64,000 bases of DNA, taken from Heligmosomoides polygyrus polygyrus (taxonomy: Eukaryota; Nematoda; Chromadorea; Rhabditida; Heligmosomidae). Positions 45,081 through 54,720 of this stretch are shown here, in pieces. Position numbers and translations under genes: made by a program. The first letter of the stretch is position 1. Each line of letters begins with the position of its first letter. The stretch covers positions 22,235,923 to 22,299,922 of the forward strand of contig OX377201.1 in the NCBI GenBank assembly GCA_947396885.1, given 5' to 3'. The notes under the pieces are model-generated. The model saw nothing but the letters and a program-made list of their open reading frames with translations, had not been told where the DNA came from and did no database searches.

Positions 45081-45655
45081 ATAGGCTTACCAAAGGTTTG
45101 TTAGTACAGGCTTTTGAATTGCAAAAAAAAAACACAAAAAACACTAGGCCCTAGCAAAGCTGCAGTGCATACTGATAACTTGCTTCACTTTGCTTCACCA
45201 GTGTTTTTTATGGCGTACGTTGGACATGAATATATAAATAAATGAATAAATAAATAAAGATGCTCACTGCTTTGTAAAGTTCACTTGACCTGCCTCTGCT
45301 ATGTACTTTTAATTGAACCTTGAAGCCTTTCTGTATGAGAATGAACCGTGTATGAGACCACAATATGGGAGTCAAAATGCTACTTCTAATCCTTGAATAA
45401 AATTAAAAAGTAGTACATTGAGAGGAGCAACTTTTAGGGAAATAACTCAAGCCGCTATGTCAGTGGTGGCTGAGTACAGCGGGTTTCTGATTGCGCAAAA
45501 TTGAATAATAGAAAGTACATAGATTTTTTGTTAGATTAGGATTACATAAAAACTAAAATAAATATATGAAAATGAAAACCTTAAAACTAAACATGCTGCA
45601 GAATCATTAAATAAATAAACAAATAATAACAACATGTTCATGTGGTGACTGTTGT
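45081..45655. other. no gene recognised
   Basis: AAATAAAT-type simple repeats at 45232-45258 and 45606-45628. Confidence 0.45.
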
Positions 45656-45657
45656 GT

Positions 45658-45900
45658 GCACCTCATCTAAGTTTGTTGGCTTGAATTCTCGCCCAGACTG
45701 ACCAAGACATCCATTATTTCAGGGTTGTTAAACTGGGACTACGATGGTCTGGAAAGAAGGCTTGTTCATTGCCCGGCCATCGCAATTCATTGTACAGACC
45801 AGATACGCATTCAAATCCCCAACACAACATCACGTAGAAGTAGAATACATGATGGCGCATCCCGCAAAGAGACCTCGTAATGCCGTCCTCTATCCTTTAT
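45658..45900 (+). mobile_element. SINE-A copy lacking the tRNA head
   Basis: CGCCCAGACTGACCAAGACA, GCCCGGCCATCGCAATTCAT, AGATACGCATTCAAATCCCC, GATGGCGCATCCCGC and a GTCCTCTATCCTTTATC tail. The head is poorly conserved. Confidence 0.8.
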
Positions 45901-45912
45901 CGTAATCCTAAC

Positions 45913-46570
45913 GATGAAAGTTTCCCAACTCATATTGAGCTATTGCGATGCTATTTTGACAAGATGTAGGGCCTTGTGACCAGAGTCCAGAACAATAGTA
46001 AGTTTTTGCTGAACGCCTTTTTTACAATCTGGAAAAATAGGTGGAGAAACGTGTGCGCAACACTCATTCGACACCCCGAGATGTACCACGGTGGCGCAGT
46101 CGGTAGGAGTGCCGCCTCATAGAGTTCAATTCCGTGTACTGCAGCTAATTTTGAACATATTAGTTTGTTGTTATTATCATTTCTCAATGGGCGCGTGTAG
46201 CGCAGTAAGAGGAGGCGCCGGCTGTCGCAGGCACCCGATAATAGGTTCCTGGCTCGGATTTTCCGCCCAGGCCAACCAAGCCTTCCAGCCCTTCGGGGTC
46301 GGTGAATTGGTATTAGACTAGTCTGGGAAGGATAGAGCGCTGACTTGTTTATCGGCTGGCCACCGCAAGTCATTGTTTGGCCAAATACGCATTCAAATCG
46401 CCTCCACAACATCCCGTAGAAGTAGAATGCGTGGCGCATCCCAAAAGAGATTGAGTAACACCGTCCTTTATCCTTATCCTTTATAATTTCTCATGAGCAC
46501 AGCGGTGAATTTTGAGTCATCAACACTTACAACAAATCAGGGTTGTTTATCTGCGCCTTCATATGTGCTG
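45913..46570 (+). repeat. repeat C, copy 1 (interrupted by SINE-A)
   Basis: Contains the tRNA-like GGTGGCGCAGTCGGTAGGAG followed by TGCCGCCTCATAG and TTCAATTCC. The same order is found inverted at 46690-47092. The element resumes after the SINE at 46486 with TCATGAGCACAGCGGTGAAT. Confidence 0.8.
46190..46485 (+). mobile_element. SINE-A copy with target-site duplication
   Basis: Full length from GGCGCGTGTAGCGCAGTAAG to TATCCTTATCCTTTATA. Flanked by ATTTCTCAATG (46179-46189) and ATTTCTCATG (46486-46495). The matching position in repeat C copy 2 is uninterrupted (ATTCTCATG), so this is a genuine SINE insertion. Confidence 0.95.
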
Positions 46571-46689
46571 GGCCCAGGTCATAATTCAACCGTAATAACC
46601 GTGAGGTATGCGTATTTTTGTGCAGTTACGGTATCATTGGTGCTATGGTATGATATGGTGGTAATGAAGATACGCATCGTTTAGAAACT

Positions 46690-47092
46690 AGCACATGTGT
46701 GTATGAAGGCGCAAATAGACAGCCTTGGTTTGTTGTAAGCATTGATGGTCTAAAATTGACTCTTGTGATCATGAGAATGCGGAATAACAACAAACTATTA
46801 CGTACAAAAATATTGGCCGTTCAAAAGCTCGAATTCCAAAGCTCGCCGATGTGTTTCTATGAGGCGACACTCCTACCGATTGCGCCACCGACGCACATGT
46901 TATGGGGTGTGATGGGGGGGGGGGGGGGGTGGATTCATCAGCGCTGCGCATACATTTTCACACCTCTTTTTCAGTTCTCTAAAAAGCCTTCAACAAAAAG
47001 TAACTGTAATGCTGGACTCCACTCACACGGCCCTACACCATTTCAAAATAGCATTGCAAAGCTCACATTGAGTTGGGAACCTTTCCTTGCAA
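46690..47092 (-). repeat. repeat C, copy 2 (uninterrupted)
   Basis: On minus it reads GTCGGTGGCGCAATCGGTAG, GAGTGTCGCCTCATAG, TAATAGTTTGTTGTTATTCC, then TTCTCATGATCAC, matching copy 1 without the SINE. A G16 run (46914-46929) lies between the tRNA-like part and its 5' flank. Confidence 0.8.
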
Positions 47093-48776
47093 GGAAAGAT
47101 CATTTTTCGAGGTCGAAATTCAAAAAGCTATAACTTGGCTCACTGCTCATCTTGTCTCCAAAACTAGAGTTTATTATATGCGTCGCTCCTCTCCTGTGAC
47201 AGACTGCGTTTCTTTTGAAAAAAAATTGCTGCATTTTATTTAGAAATCTTTTTTTAAAAAAAGGTCATGGTGTTTGAAATCACCGGAGAAATCACCGGAA
47301 ATCAATTCGACCTCATGCTGTTTCACAACCAGTGTTGCTCTAATGAAGGCATCCGGATGTTCAATAAACAAGGAAAACACTTGGTTGGGGCTAGATTTGG
47401 TGAATATGTTGCATGGCGATGATCTTTGATCCTATAGCAAAATCAGTCTTTCATTCTTTTCAGAAAAAAAATGGGCAGAGAAAGGATTAGGTCCTATGGT
47501 TTATTCTAGGCGGGCTCAAGAAACAACGCATTCTACCATTCGACTGCATCATATGCTCCCATATATATGTTCACAGAGCTAACTCTTTCTATGAAGACAA
47601 GCTTTTAACTGGAACAGCTCTCAAGTAAAACGAATGACATTCGTCTTCGTGACATATTGGCTGAAAGCTCAGCCTTCAGGAGAATAGCGATGATGAAACA
47701 CGAGAGGAGAACGTACAAAGTCGTTCCTGAAACGTGTTTGTAAGTGGCGGGTGATACAGATCGTGTTCCCTTAAGAGATAGCCGATGTATTTGCACAAAA
47801 GGGAGGTCGATTAATGCCCTACAAGCCGCTTAGCATATGCCGATGTCAGCTTAGAAAGGATGAAAATCCCATCTGCCGTCTGCCGTGACGACAACGACCG
47901 TCGGAATCATCTTAGAAGTTTATGAGGATTTGCGGCTAGTCCGGAGACATTGTTGATGACGGGGTAAGGCTTTGCTATTCGCGACACTTGTCGCTTTCGT
48001 TGTTAAAACAAGCAAAGAGCTTATTCCTAGAAGACGGCGAAGAAGGTGTGAACAGCAGGCTTCAAGGGCATGTGCAGGACTGTAAACAGCACAACGTGCA
48101 CTGAGCATGAGGTGTTTATGAATGGATTAGGCGAGCATCCGCTTTTTGGACGGGAACACACAGCAGCAGTGGCAGCAGCGAGAGCCATGACGATGACACG
48201 GTGGGGCGCGGCTCGGCAGCTTCTGAATGTCCCGCCTCGCGTCGGGCGGTCTCCCGAAGCGACCAGGTGAACACACGTGGAACAACAAAAACTCCCGCAG
48301 ACAGCAACTTCCCCGGTTTAAGCAAACACTGCGGCAGAAGTGCCCTGAATATACAGCAATTATCCACATTTTGCAATCAGGGCCTGATTCAACGCTGCGG
48401 GCGGAGAAGCACGGTCTGCTGCAGTCGTCGTCGACTCCGCACGACTAATCAGCCACGGTATTCATTGGCAGCTAAGCACTGCTTCTAATCGCCTAATTGG
48501 GAACACCGTTCCGTCGTGCTTCGCCCCGAATGGCTACAAGGACACAACGGTCCGTTCCGTTCACGTAGTTCTAATAGCCGTCGTCCACATGGAAATCGTC
48601 GGTGGTTCCCACAGCTGCCCACGGCCACAGTGACCGATCGACGTCGACTATACGATTCGCTTTCGACATTCGTCGAGGCACCTCACAGAAGGCGACATTC
48701 GTTAGCTCTTCTGCAACTGAAGAAATGGACATCCTCTGATGTTTTGCAGGCAACAATGTGCAAAGCTGTCACCTGT
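47093..48776. other. mostly unique sequence, no resolved gene
   Basis: GC-richer part 48050-48760 has open frames on both strands. The minus frame 48571-48756 (MSISSVAEELTNVAFCEVPR then RMSKANRIVDVDRSLWPW) is the most protein-like, but borders and family are unknown. Confidence 0.3.
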
Positions 48777-48784
48777 ATAGGCAC

Positions 48785-48966
48785 TGTAGTTGTGCTCTCG
48801 CAAAATTTTCGAATATTCGAATGGTTTCGAATATCCGCAATTTTCGAGCATTCGAATTTCGAATACATTCGAAAACGCGATTTTTAAACATTCGAATTCG
48901 AATACTCAGATTCGAATGAAAATCATTCGAATACCTATTCGTATAGGTCATTCGAGCACAACTATA
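48785..48966. mobile_element. 182-bp MITE, hAT-like, TTCGAA-rich
   Basis: Exact 8-bp direct repeats ATAGGCAC at 48777-48784 and 48967-48974. Ends TGTAGTTGTGCTC and GAGCACAACTATA are inverted with one mismatch. The interior is full of ATTCGAAT motifs. An 8-bp target duplication is the hAT hallmark. Confidence 0.8.
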
Positions 48967-48974
48967 ATAGGCAC

Positions 48975-49111
48975 GTTTTAGGCCTTATACTTGCGCCGTC
49001 ACGCGGTGCGGCGTGATGCTTGGCATAGCTACCGCTTTTATACTCACCCGCCTCAAAACACCACATTTGACGGAATTTTGGGTTACGGTATTCTGCGAAT
49101 CGTGTCGCTAA
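48975..49111. other. spacer with GCGCCGTCACGCGGTGCGGC hairpin-prone sequence
   Basis: GGCCTTATACTTGCGCCGTC resembles the ends of the neighbouring Harbinger-like MITEs. It could be a decayed further copy. Confidence 0.3.
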
Positions 49112-49480
49112 GGCCTATGTTATAGGCCCCTGTTATTCTCCCGCGGGAGCTTCCGCGGACGTCCTGCGGAAGCTCCCGCGGGAGTATAACAGGGGCCATA
49201 CTCCCGCGGGAGCATCCGCGGGACCTCCGCGGACAGAAGGTACACCGCGAACGGTCGTCGTCGTCCCGGAGCGGCTAGCGTTGCATTGGAGCACGTTTTG
49301 GCGCCGAATTCCGGGGCAGGACGGCAGCCGTCCGTGGGCGGGAAACATAACAGCTCTCTCGTCGCCTGTCGGCGGCGATCCGCGAACGGCGGGCGTGGCG
49401 GAGCGCAGCGATTGGCCAGCTCAGGGATCCCGGCGCGATTCCCGCCCAGCCGCGGATGCTAAAGCAGTATAACATAGGCC
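49112..49480. mobile_element. Harbinger-like MITE 1 (369 bp)
   Basis: GGCCTATGTTATA and TATAACATAGGCC are inverted ends. TAA flanks both sides (49109-49111, 49481-49483). A 3-bp TWA target with GGCC-type ends fits PIF/Harbinger. Confidence 0.8.
49125..49197. mobile_element. 73-bp GC-rich perfect hairpin inside MITE 1
   Basis: GGCCCCTGTTAT..CTCCCGCGGGAGC mirrors GCTCCCGCGGGAG..ATAACAGGGGCC with about three mismatches. Flanked by ATA on both sides. It has the same end type as its host element. Confidence 0.75.
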
Positions 49481-49483
49481 TAA

Positions 49484-49617
49484 GGCCCCGTTTATACTTC
49501 GTCGCGGCGCGATGCGATGGCCACGCATTGAGGCCAAATTGATCGATCGCGTCGAACAATCAATATGGCCACTATACGTGGCGTCGCGTCGCGCTGCGAC
49601 GAAGTATAAACGGGGCC
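49484..49617. mobile_element. Harbinger-like MITE 2 (134 bp)
   Basis: GGCCCCGTTTATACTTCGTC mirrors GACGAAGTATAAACGGGGCC. It shares the TAA at 49481-49483 with MITE 1 and has TAA at 49618-49620. Confidence 0.85.
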
Positions 49618-49782
49618 TAAAGGGAAGAGCGCGGCGCAGCGCAATTAGTCGCGGCAGACTCGGTGTGGAGTCGCAGTTCTCGCCATCGGGGGTGAGTCAT
49701 TTTGCTGTGCCCTTTTGTTTTGGCTCCACAAGGGCTCATCTCTCGGATAGCGGGTGGGGGGGGGGTGATCAGGATGTATACT

Positions 49783-49822
49783 GCCGATGAAGAGTGTCCA
49801 AACTGACGTGAAACTGGTGTAT
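49783..49822 (-). mobile_element. isolated terminal piece of element G
   Basis: GAAGAGTGTCCAAACTGACG and TGAAACTGGTGTATAT match the right end of element G (AGTGTCCAATTCGACGTGAA). No partner end lies nearby. A G10 run sits at 49756-49765. Confidence 0.5.
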
Positions 49823-50007
49823 ATGCAGCTCCCTATATAGTTCCTTGCTTATTAAGAAAGAAATTGAGGTCACACAGTTATACAGTTGTAATGGAAGCAC
49901 GTTAAGTTTACTAGGACTTGAGGAAGCTATGGAAGCAAGTAGCTTGGATTGCTCACAATTAAACACCTGACACATTTGTCTAACAACACAAAGGAATATT
50001 CAGTAAA

Positions 50008-50293
50008 CGATAAAGGATAAAGGACGGCGTTATTCAATCCCCTTTGGGCGCCACACCTACTTCTACGGAATATCGCGGAAGCGATTTGAATGCGTATTTG
50101 GACATACAATGACTTGCGGTGGCCAGCCGATGAACAAGTCAGCGCTTCATCCTTCCCAGGCAGGTCTGGTACCAATTCACCGACCCCGGAGGGATGGAAG
50201 GCTTGGTTGGCCTGGGCGGGAAATCCGAACCAGGAACCTGGTATCGGGTGCGGGCGGCAGCCGGTGCCTCCTCCGAGTGCACTCCCCACGCCC
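50008..50293 (-). mobile_element. SINE-A copy with target-site duplication
   Basis: Tail GATAAAGGATAAAGGACGGC to head GAGTGCACTCCCCACGCCC. Flanked by GAATATTCAGTAAA (49994-50007) and GAATATTCAATAAA (50294-50307), 13 of 14 identical. Confidence 0.95.
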
Positions 50294-50433
50294 GAATATT
50301 CAATAAATACTACGAAAGTCGTGGCTGCGCGTCGCTGAGGCTCCTCTTTCTTACTGCACTTGCGCGGTGGCGTGTCAAATTAGCCGCGTCGCGCTGTGGC
50401 GGGAGTATAAAAGCCGCCTCACCTGTCGTCCCG

Positions 50434-50585
50434 TTCATCGAGTTGCTCGAGCGGGTGTCAACAGCGACTCCATTCCGTACCTGTCGCGTGCCAGAGTGCT
50501 CCAATGGATCCTCGTCGCTCGAGGGATACGAAGAGCGTCTTATGGTTCGTTCATGGCTTTCACAAAGAAGTTCGTCCAACCTTTG
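50434..50585 (-). pseudogene. RTE-1-like C-terminal fragment
   Basis: On minus, TGGACGAACTTCTTTGTGAA, GAAAGCCATGAACG, CTCTTCGTATCCCTCGAGCG, GGAGCACTCTGGCACGCGAC match the RTE-1 tail (FFVKAL..YDAL..TLARD). Confidence 0.75.
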
Positions 50586-50960
50586 ATAGGCGTCCTGAGC
50601 CCGGGTTGATGGACGACCTTACACAGGGTTATGCGGGTAGAGTGTAGAAATTAAAGCATTACCTGTACCTGAAGAGCGTGGAGGTGGGCGAGTGGTAGAG
50701 TTTCTCTTCTCCGAATTATATATTATAGTGGAAGATCCAGATTCCTAGAGCAAGAATTAACATATGGTCTTCGTTCTTCATTTGTCGAGCTGGCATTGAA
50801 TTCCTGAGGTTCTCCAAGAAGAACAATTTGCCTGGCTCGCTAAGGCAACACAAAATAGTTGTCGATCGGTATCTCCAGGAAGCTGCTGCCTTTTTTCTAA
50901 CTCCATTTTCTTTTACACTGGATTGTAGTTTGTTGAGTGTTTTTATATTTAATGGCGTGG
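50586..50960. other. no gene recognised
   Basis: Unassigned sequence. Confidence 0.35.
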
Positions 50961-50973
50961 TTATTTACGTGTA

Positions 50974-51263
50974 AAGGATAAAAAAGGATAAAGGGGCGTT
51001 ACTCAATTCCTCTTGGGATGCGCCAGCGCATTCTACTTCTACGGTATGTCGTGGAAGCGATATGAATGCATATTTGGCCATACAATGACTTGCGGTGGCC
51101 AGCTGATGAACAAGGCATCTTTCCCAACACGTCTGGTGCCAATTCACCGACGCCGGAGGAATGGAAGGCTTGGTTGGCCTGGGCGGAAAATCCGAACCAA
51201 GGACCTGGTATTGCATGCGCGCGACCGTCGGCACCACCTCCGACTGCGCTACACGCGCCCTAT
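50974..51263 (-). mobile_element. SINE-A copy with target-site duplication
   Basis: Tail AAGGATAAAAAAGGATAAAG, head CGACTGCGCTACACGCGCCC. Flanks TTATTTACGTGTA (50961-50973) and TTATTTACATATA (51264-51276), 11 of 13 identical. Confidence 0.95.
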
Positions 51264-51488
51264 TTATTTACATATATAATAAATAAATATCACATCATGA
51301 GTACCAAACTTTTCATCTGCCCACTAACTTCTGTTGGTCAAACTTATCCATCACCATTAACCCGTTACCTTGCCAATCGTGAATCCGGCCTCTGGTGTTG
51401 TCTTGACATCCATAGAAATCCAGTCGGCAGAGCTGCGCTAAGCTTCATTTTGCAAAGAATTTTTCTATGATACCATGGGCGCCTAGAA
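51264..51488. other. no gene; MITE H end at about 51378-51395
   Basis: GTGAATCCGGCCTCTGG matches a family H terminus in reverse. Confidence 0.4.
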
Positions 51489-51615
51489 GCAGAGAAGCTT
51501 TCTCCTTTTCAGACAAGCCTGGCACCAATTCACCGATCCCGAAGGGATAGAAGAGTTGGTTGGCCTGGATGGGAAACCAACTATTATAGAAACCTGGTAT
51601 CGGGTGCAGAAGCAG
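51489..51615 (-). mobile_element. SINE-A middle fragment
   Basis: CCTTTTCAGACAAGCCTGGC, CAATTCACCGATCCCGAAGG, CCTGGTATCGGGTGCAGAAG. Confidence 0.75.
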
Positions 51616-52075
51616 GAAGATGTCGTAAGCAATAAATTATTTACCTTTGAATAACATATCGCGTTAGTTTTGCCTACACTCAATCACACGCAGGAAGTGA
51701 ATGCCAAAAAGGCGGCCGAAGGAGCCAAAAATAAAGCGAAGAAACCGCTTGGAAATCACTAACGATATTGGTAGAATTTCTCGCGGGATCATTGATATCT
51801 TTTAGGAAAGGAATCAGAAATCAGTCAGTATGCAATCCCGCCTAGAGCAGCACCTACTGAGGGAGCATTAAGTACGATATTGGATTTTTGGCAGTAGAGT
51901 CATACTCAGTGCCCTAGATTAATGCTGTAGACGGCTATGTGAAATTGGAAAACATCCCCTTCGCGTGATACTGGGGCCAAAGTCTATTTGGGTGTTCTTT
52001 CCTTCTTCTACTATACTACTATACATCATATATTTATCATATATCATCATATATATATATCATATATCTACCGCA
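51616..52075. other. no gene recognised
   Basis: Ends in TATATCATATATCATC-type low complexity (52020-52070). Confidence 0.4.
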
Positions 52076-52373
52076 ATAAAGGATAAAGGATAAAAGACGG
52101 CGTTATTCAGTCCCCTTTGGGATGCGCCATGTATTCTACTTCTACGGGATGTCGTGGAGGCGAGTTGAATGCATATTTGGCCATACAATGACTTGCAGTG
52201 GCCAGCCGATAAACAAGTTAGCGCTTTGTCCTTCCCAGAGAAGTCTGGTAATAATTCACCGACCACGGAGGGATGGAAGGCTTGGTTGGCCTGGGCGGGA
52301 AATCCTAACAAGGAAGCTGGTATCGGGTGCAGGCGGCAGCCGGCGCCTCCTCCGACTGCGCTCCACGCGCCCA
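52076..52373 (-). mobile_element. SINE-A copy, full length
   Basis: Tail AAAGGATAAAGGATAAAAGA with three units, TTTGGGATGCGCCATG, ATTTGGCCATACAATGACTT, head GACTGCGCTCCACGCGCCC. A possible short target duplication ATCTAC lies on both sides. Confidence 0.95.
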
Positions 52374-52561
52374 TCTACTACTATGTATCATATATTTATG
52401 GCTTCCGTGGTCAAACCAAAAAATGACTAAATACTTCGGGGCTTACACCTCCGCTTCTTGCTGCCATCCAGTAGGTTTTGAGCACATCTTTAGCTATGTG
52501 TAGGGACTTGATGAAATATAAGCATTAAGCAAATTGCAGCGAGGATTACCACCTAGAAGCC

Positions 52562-52780
52562 TCAGCGGTATAAAGCCTCCACTGGTAGAACCACAAATGG
52601 ACAGCAGTCGTTTGTCAAAACGCACCTATAAGAAATTGATGAGGTTAAAGCCTGAATCTGTACAGGGTTGATGCAATTTTTAAATTGGGTTAACTGGTTG
52701 AGTGTGCGCTTGAAAACTTCTTTGCCCTCTGTTATTTTCACGAGCTCTACGAAACGAAATTTAGGCAAACATAACTTTTT
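52562..52780 (-). other. protein-like open frame, unidentified
   Basis: The minus frame reads PKFRFVELVKITEGKEVFKR, TLNQLTQFKNCINPVQIQAL, ending VLPVEALYR at a stop. There is no ATG at its 5' end in this frame. It could be an exon, but splice borders are not clear. Confidence 0.2.
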
Positions 52781-52929
52781 CAGCCTTAGCTAACTGAGAC
52801 ATAAAATGTACTGTATATCAATAGAGATCGTCGTTGGTTGCTGACAGAATACCCTGGTTTGAAAGCATTTCTAACAGATGCATTTTGCGAATCCTCGAAA
52901 ATTATCTGGGCCGATCACGTCATTCGTTC

Positions 52930-52975
52930 AGCGCTTTATCCTTCCCAGGCAAGCCTGATCGCAGACCCGTTCTGC
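52930..52975 (-). mobile_element. SINE-A scrap
   Basis: GTTCAGCGCTTTATCCTTCC and CAGGCAAGCCTG match the SINE-A middle. Confidence 0.4.
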
Positions 52976-53096
52976 TTGTCTTAAATCAAGTAGTAGCCCC
53001 CTGCTTTGTAATCTACCACACTGCGTAGTTCAACAGAACCTCTGCTATAAAAAGATTTGGCCTTTCAGTATTACAGGGCCTCCCATAATTTCAGCC

Positions 53097-53299
53097 GACT
53101 CAAATACTGCCATTCTTGCTCCGTTCTAAGCATTGCTGCCCATGCCCGTCATATTCCCCGAAATCGTCATGTTCGAACAAAGGCACGGTTGGGCAAATAT
53201 CGGGCCTGAGAACGGCCATTATTCTCGGACAGGCTATTAGTGAAGCATTGTTTCTGCATGACGTTTCTGTGCTGCAAGAATTACCCCATGCTTTTAGGT
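53097..53299 (+). other. exon-like open frame, unidentified
   Basis: CCATAATTTCAG (ending 53093) is followed by an open frame ending ISGLRTAIILGQAISEALFL then HDVSVLQELPHAF at TTTAG|GTAACT, a possible donor. The opposite strand is open too (53100-53339), so strand and reality are uncertain. Confidence 0.2.
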
Positions 53300-53529
53300 A
53301 ACTGTCCTTTTTGAACGCTGCAAAAGTGGAGGCGAACAAAAAGCGGAAAAGTGCAGCAAAACAGACGGAAAGGATTGGTGCTCATAGTTCTCTGAGCTGT
53401 TTCCGTTCCTCTGTAATGCTGTTATGCAGAGGGGATAGGTCTGACTGAATTTCGTTGGTGAAGGCTTGAACGAGGAGCTCCACTGGGAAAAGAACTCTTC
53501 ACCTAACCTTAAGGCATCGTAGAGGCTAC

Positions 53530-54320
53530 TTAGGTTCATTCATTCATTCATTCATTCATTTATTCATTCATTCATTCATTCATTCATTCATTCATTCATT
53601 CACTTATTTAATCACCCCTCATTCATTCATTCATTCATTCATAAATTCATTCCCTCATTCATTCATTTACTTATTTAATCACCCCCTCATTCATTCATTC
53701 ATTCACTCATAAATTCATTCCCTCATTTAATCACCCCCTCATTCATTCATTCATTCATTCATTCATCCATTCGTTCGTTCATTTAATTCCACCTTCCTCG
53801 CTTTCTGCCTTCATTCGTTCATTCATTTATTCATTCATTCATTCATTCATTCATTCATTCATTCATTCATTCATCCATTCGTTCGTTCATTCATTCATTC
53901 ACCCATTCCTTTCATAAATTTATTTCTTTCTTTTTTCACTCATTCTGTCCTTCAATCATTTTTTTCATTCATTCTGTCGTTCATTCAACCAATCACTGTG
54001 TAGTCTTTCTTTACCTCCTTCCTTCATTCATTCACTCATTCACTTACCCATCCATTTTTTTTATTATTTTTCACTCACTCTGTCCTTCGTTCATTCATTC
54101 ACTCGTTTACTCCTTCATTCCTTCCTTCCTTCACTGATTCACTCAATCCTGTCTTCCTTACTTCCTGCCTTCATTCATTCATTCCCTCATACATTCATTC
54201 TTTTTCGTTTTTTCATTCACTCTTTCATCCATCCATTCCGTCCTTTCTTCGTTCATTTTTCGTTCATTCATTCATTTATTCATTCGTTTGCTCAATCACA
54301 CCGTCATTCATTCATCCACT
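53530..54320 (+). repeat. (ATTC)n tetranucleotide array, about 0.8 kb
   Basis: Near-continuous ATTCATTCATTC with higher-order pieces (ACTTATTTAATCACCCC and CATAAATTCATTCCCTC) repeated two or three times around 53600-53740. It decays into CCTTCCTT / TTCACTCA mixtures toward 54300. Confidence 0.95.
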
Positions 54321-54548
54321 CAAGTGATGCAGCAACAGCATGTACAACATTTTCGACTTGCTCTGCTCCGTTAATGCATCGGCTCAATCTTGTCACGTGC
54401 CAGAATAGCCCATCAGCTTCGTTTGCTCTAAAAATAAGAAGAGCTCCTTATCAAGCGACTCCCTTTAGCCATAAACTTGCTTAATGTTACATTTACGCAA
54501 AAACCATCTGTCGGTCGGACGTCGGTTTAAATTGCAAGGGATAGGGGG

Positions 54549-54720
54549 TAGCGGCCAGCCTATGTAGTCCACATTCAGTGTTTTGCCTTTTCCTAACAAC
54601 TCTGGCACCAATTCAGCGATAGTAAGGGAATATAAGGCCTTGCTTACCTGGCGAGGCTCGAGACTGAACCTGCCTGAAGGCTACACGGTGGTGGTACCTC
54701 CTTTGACTGCGCTACACGGA
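54549..54720 (-). mobile_element. SINE-A head part, decayed
   Basis: GTAGCGGCCAGCCTATG, CACCAATTCAGCGATAGTAA, and TTTGACTGCGCTACACGGA at the head. Confidence 0.7.

Noticed and set aside
47447..47520. Acceptor TTCATTCTTTTCAG followed by ATG
   Set aside because: The frame after it stops within about a dozen codons.
50090..52426. Repeated short peptides (PRRDGRLGWPGREIRTRNLVSGA type) in many places
   Set aside because: These are translations of SINE-A, not a protein family.
53530..54320. Telomere-like or centromeric satellite
   Set aside because: The unit is ATTC, not the nematode telomere TTAGGC, and the array is short.
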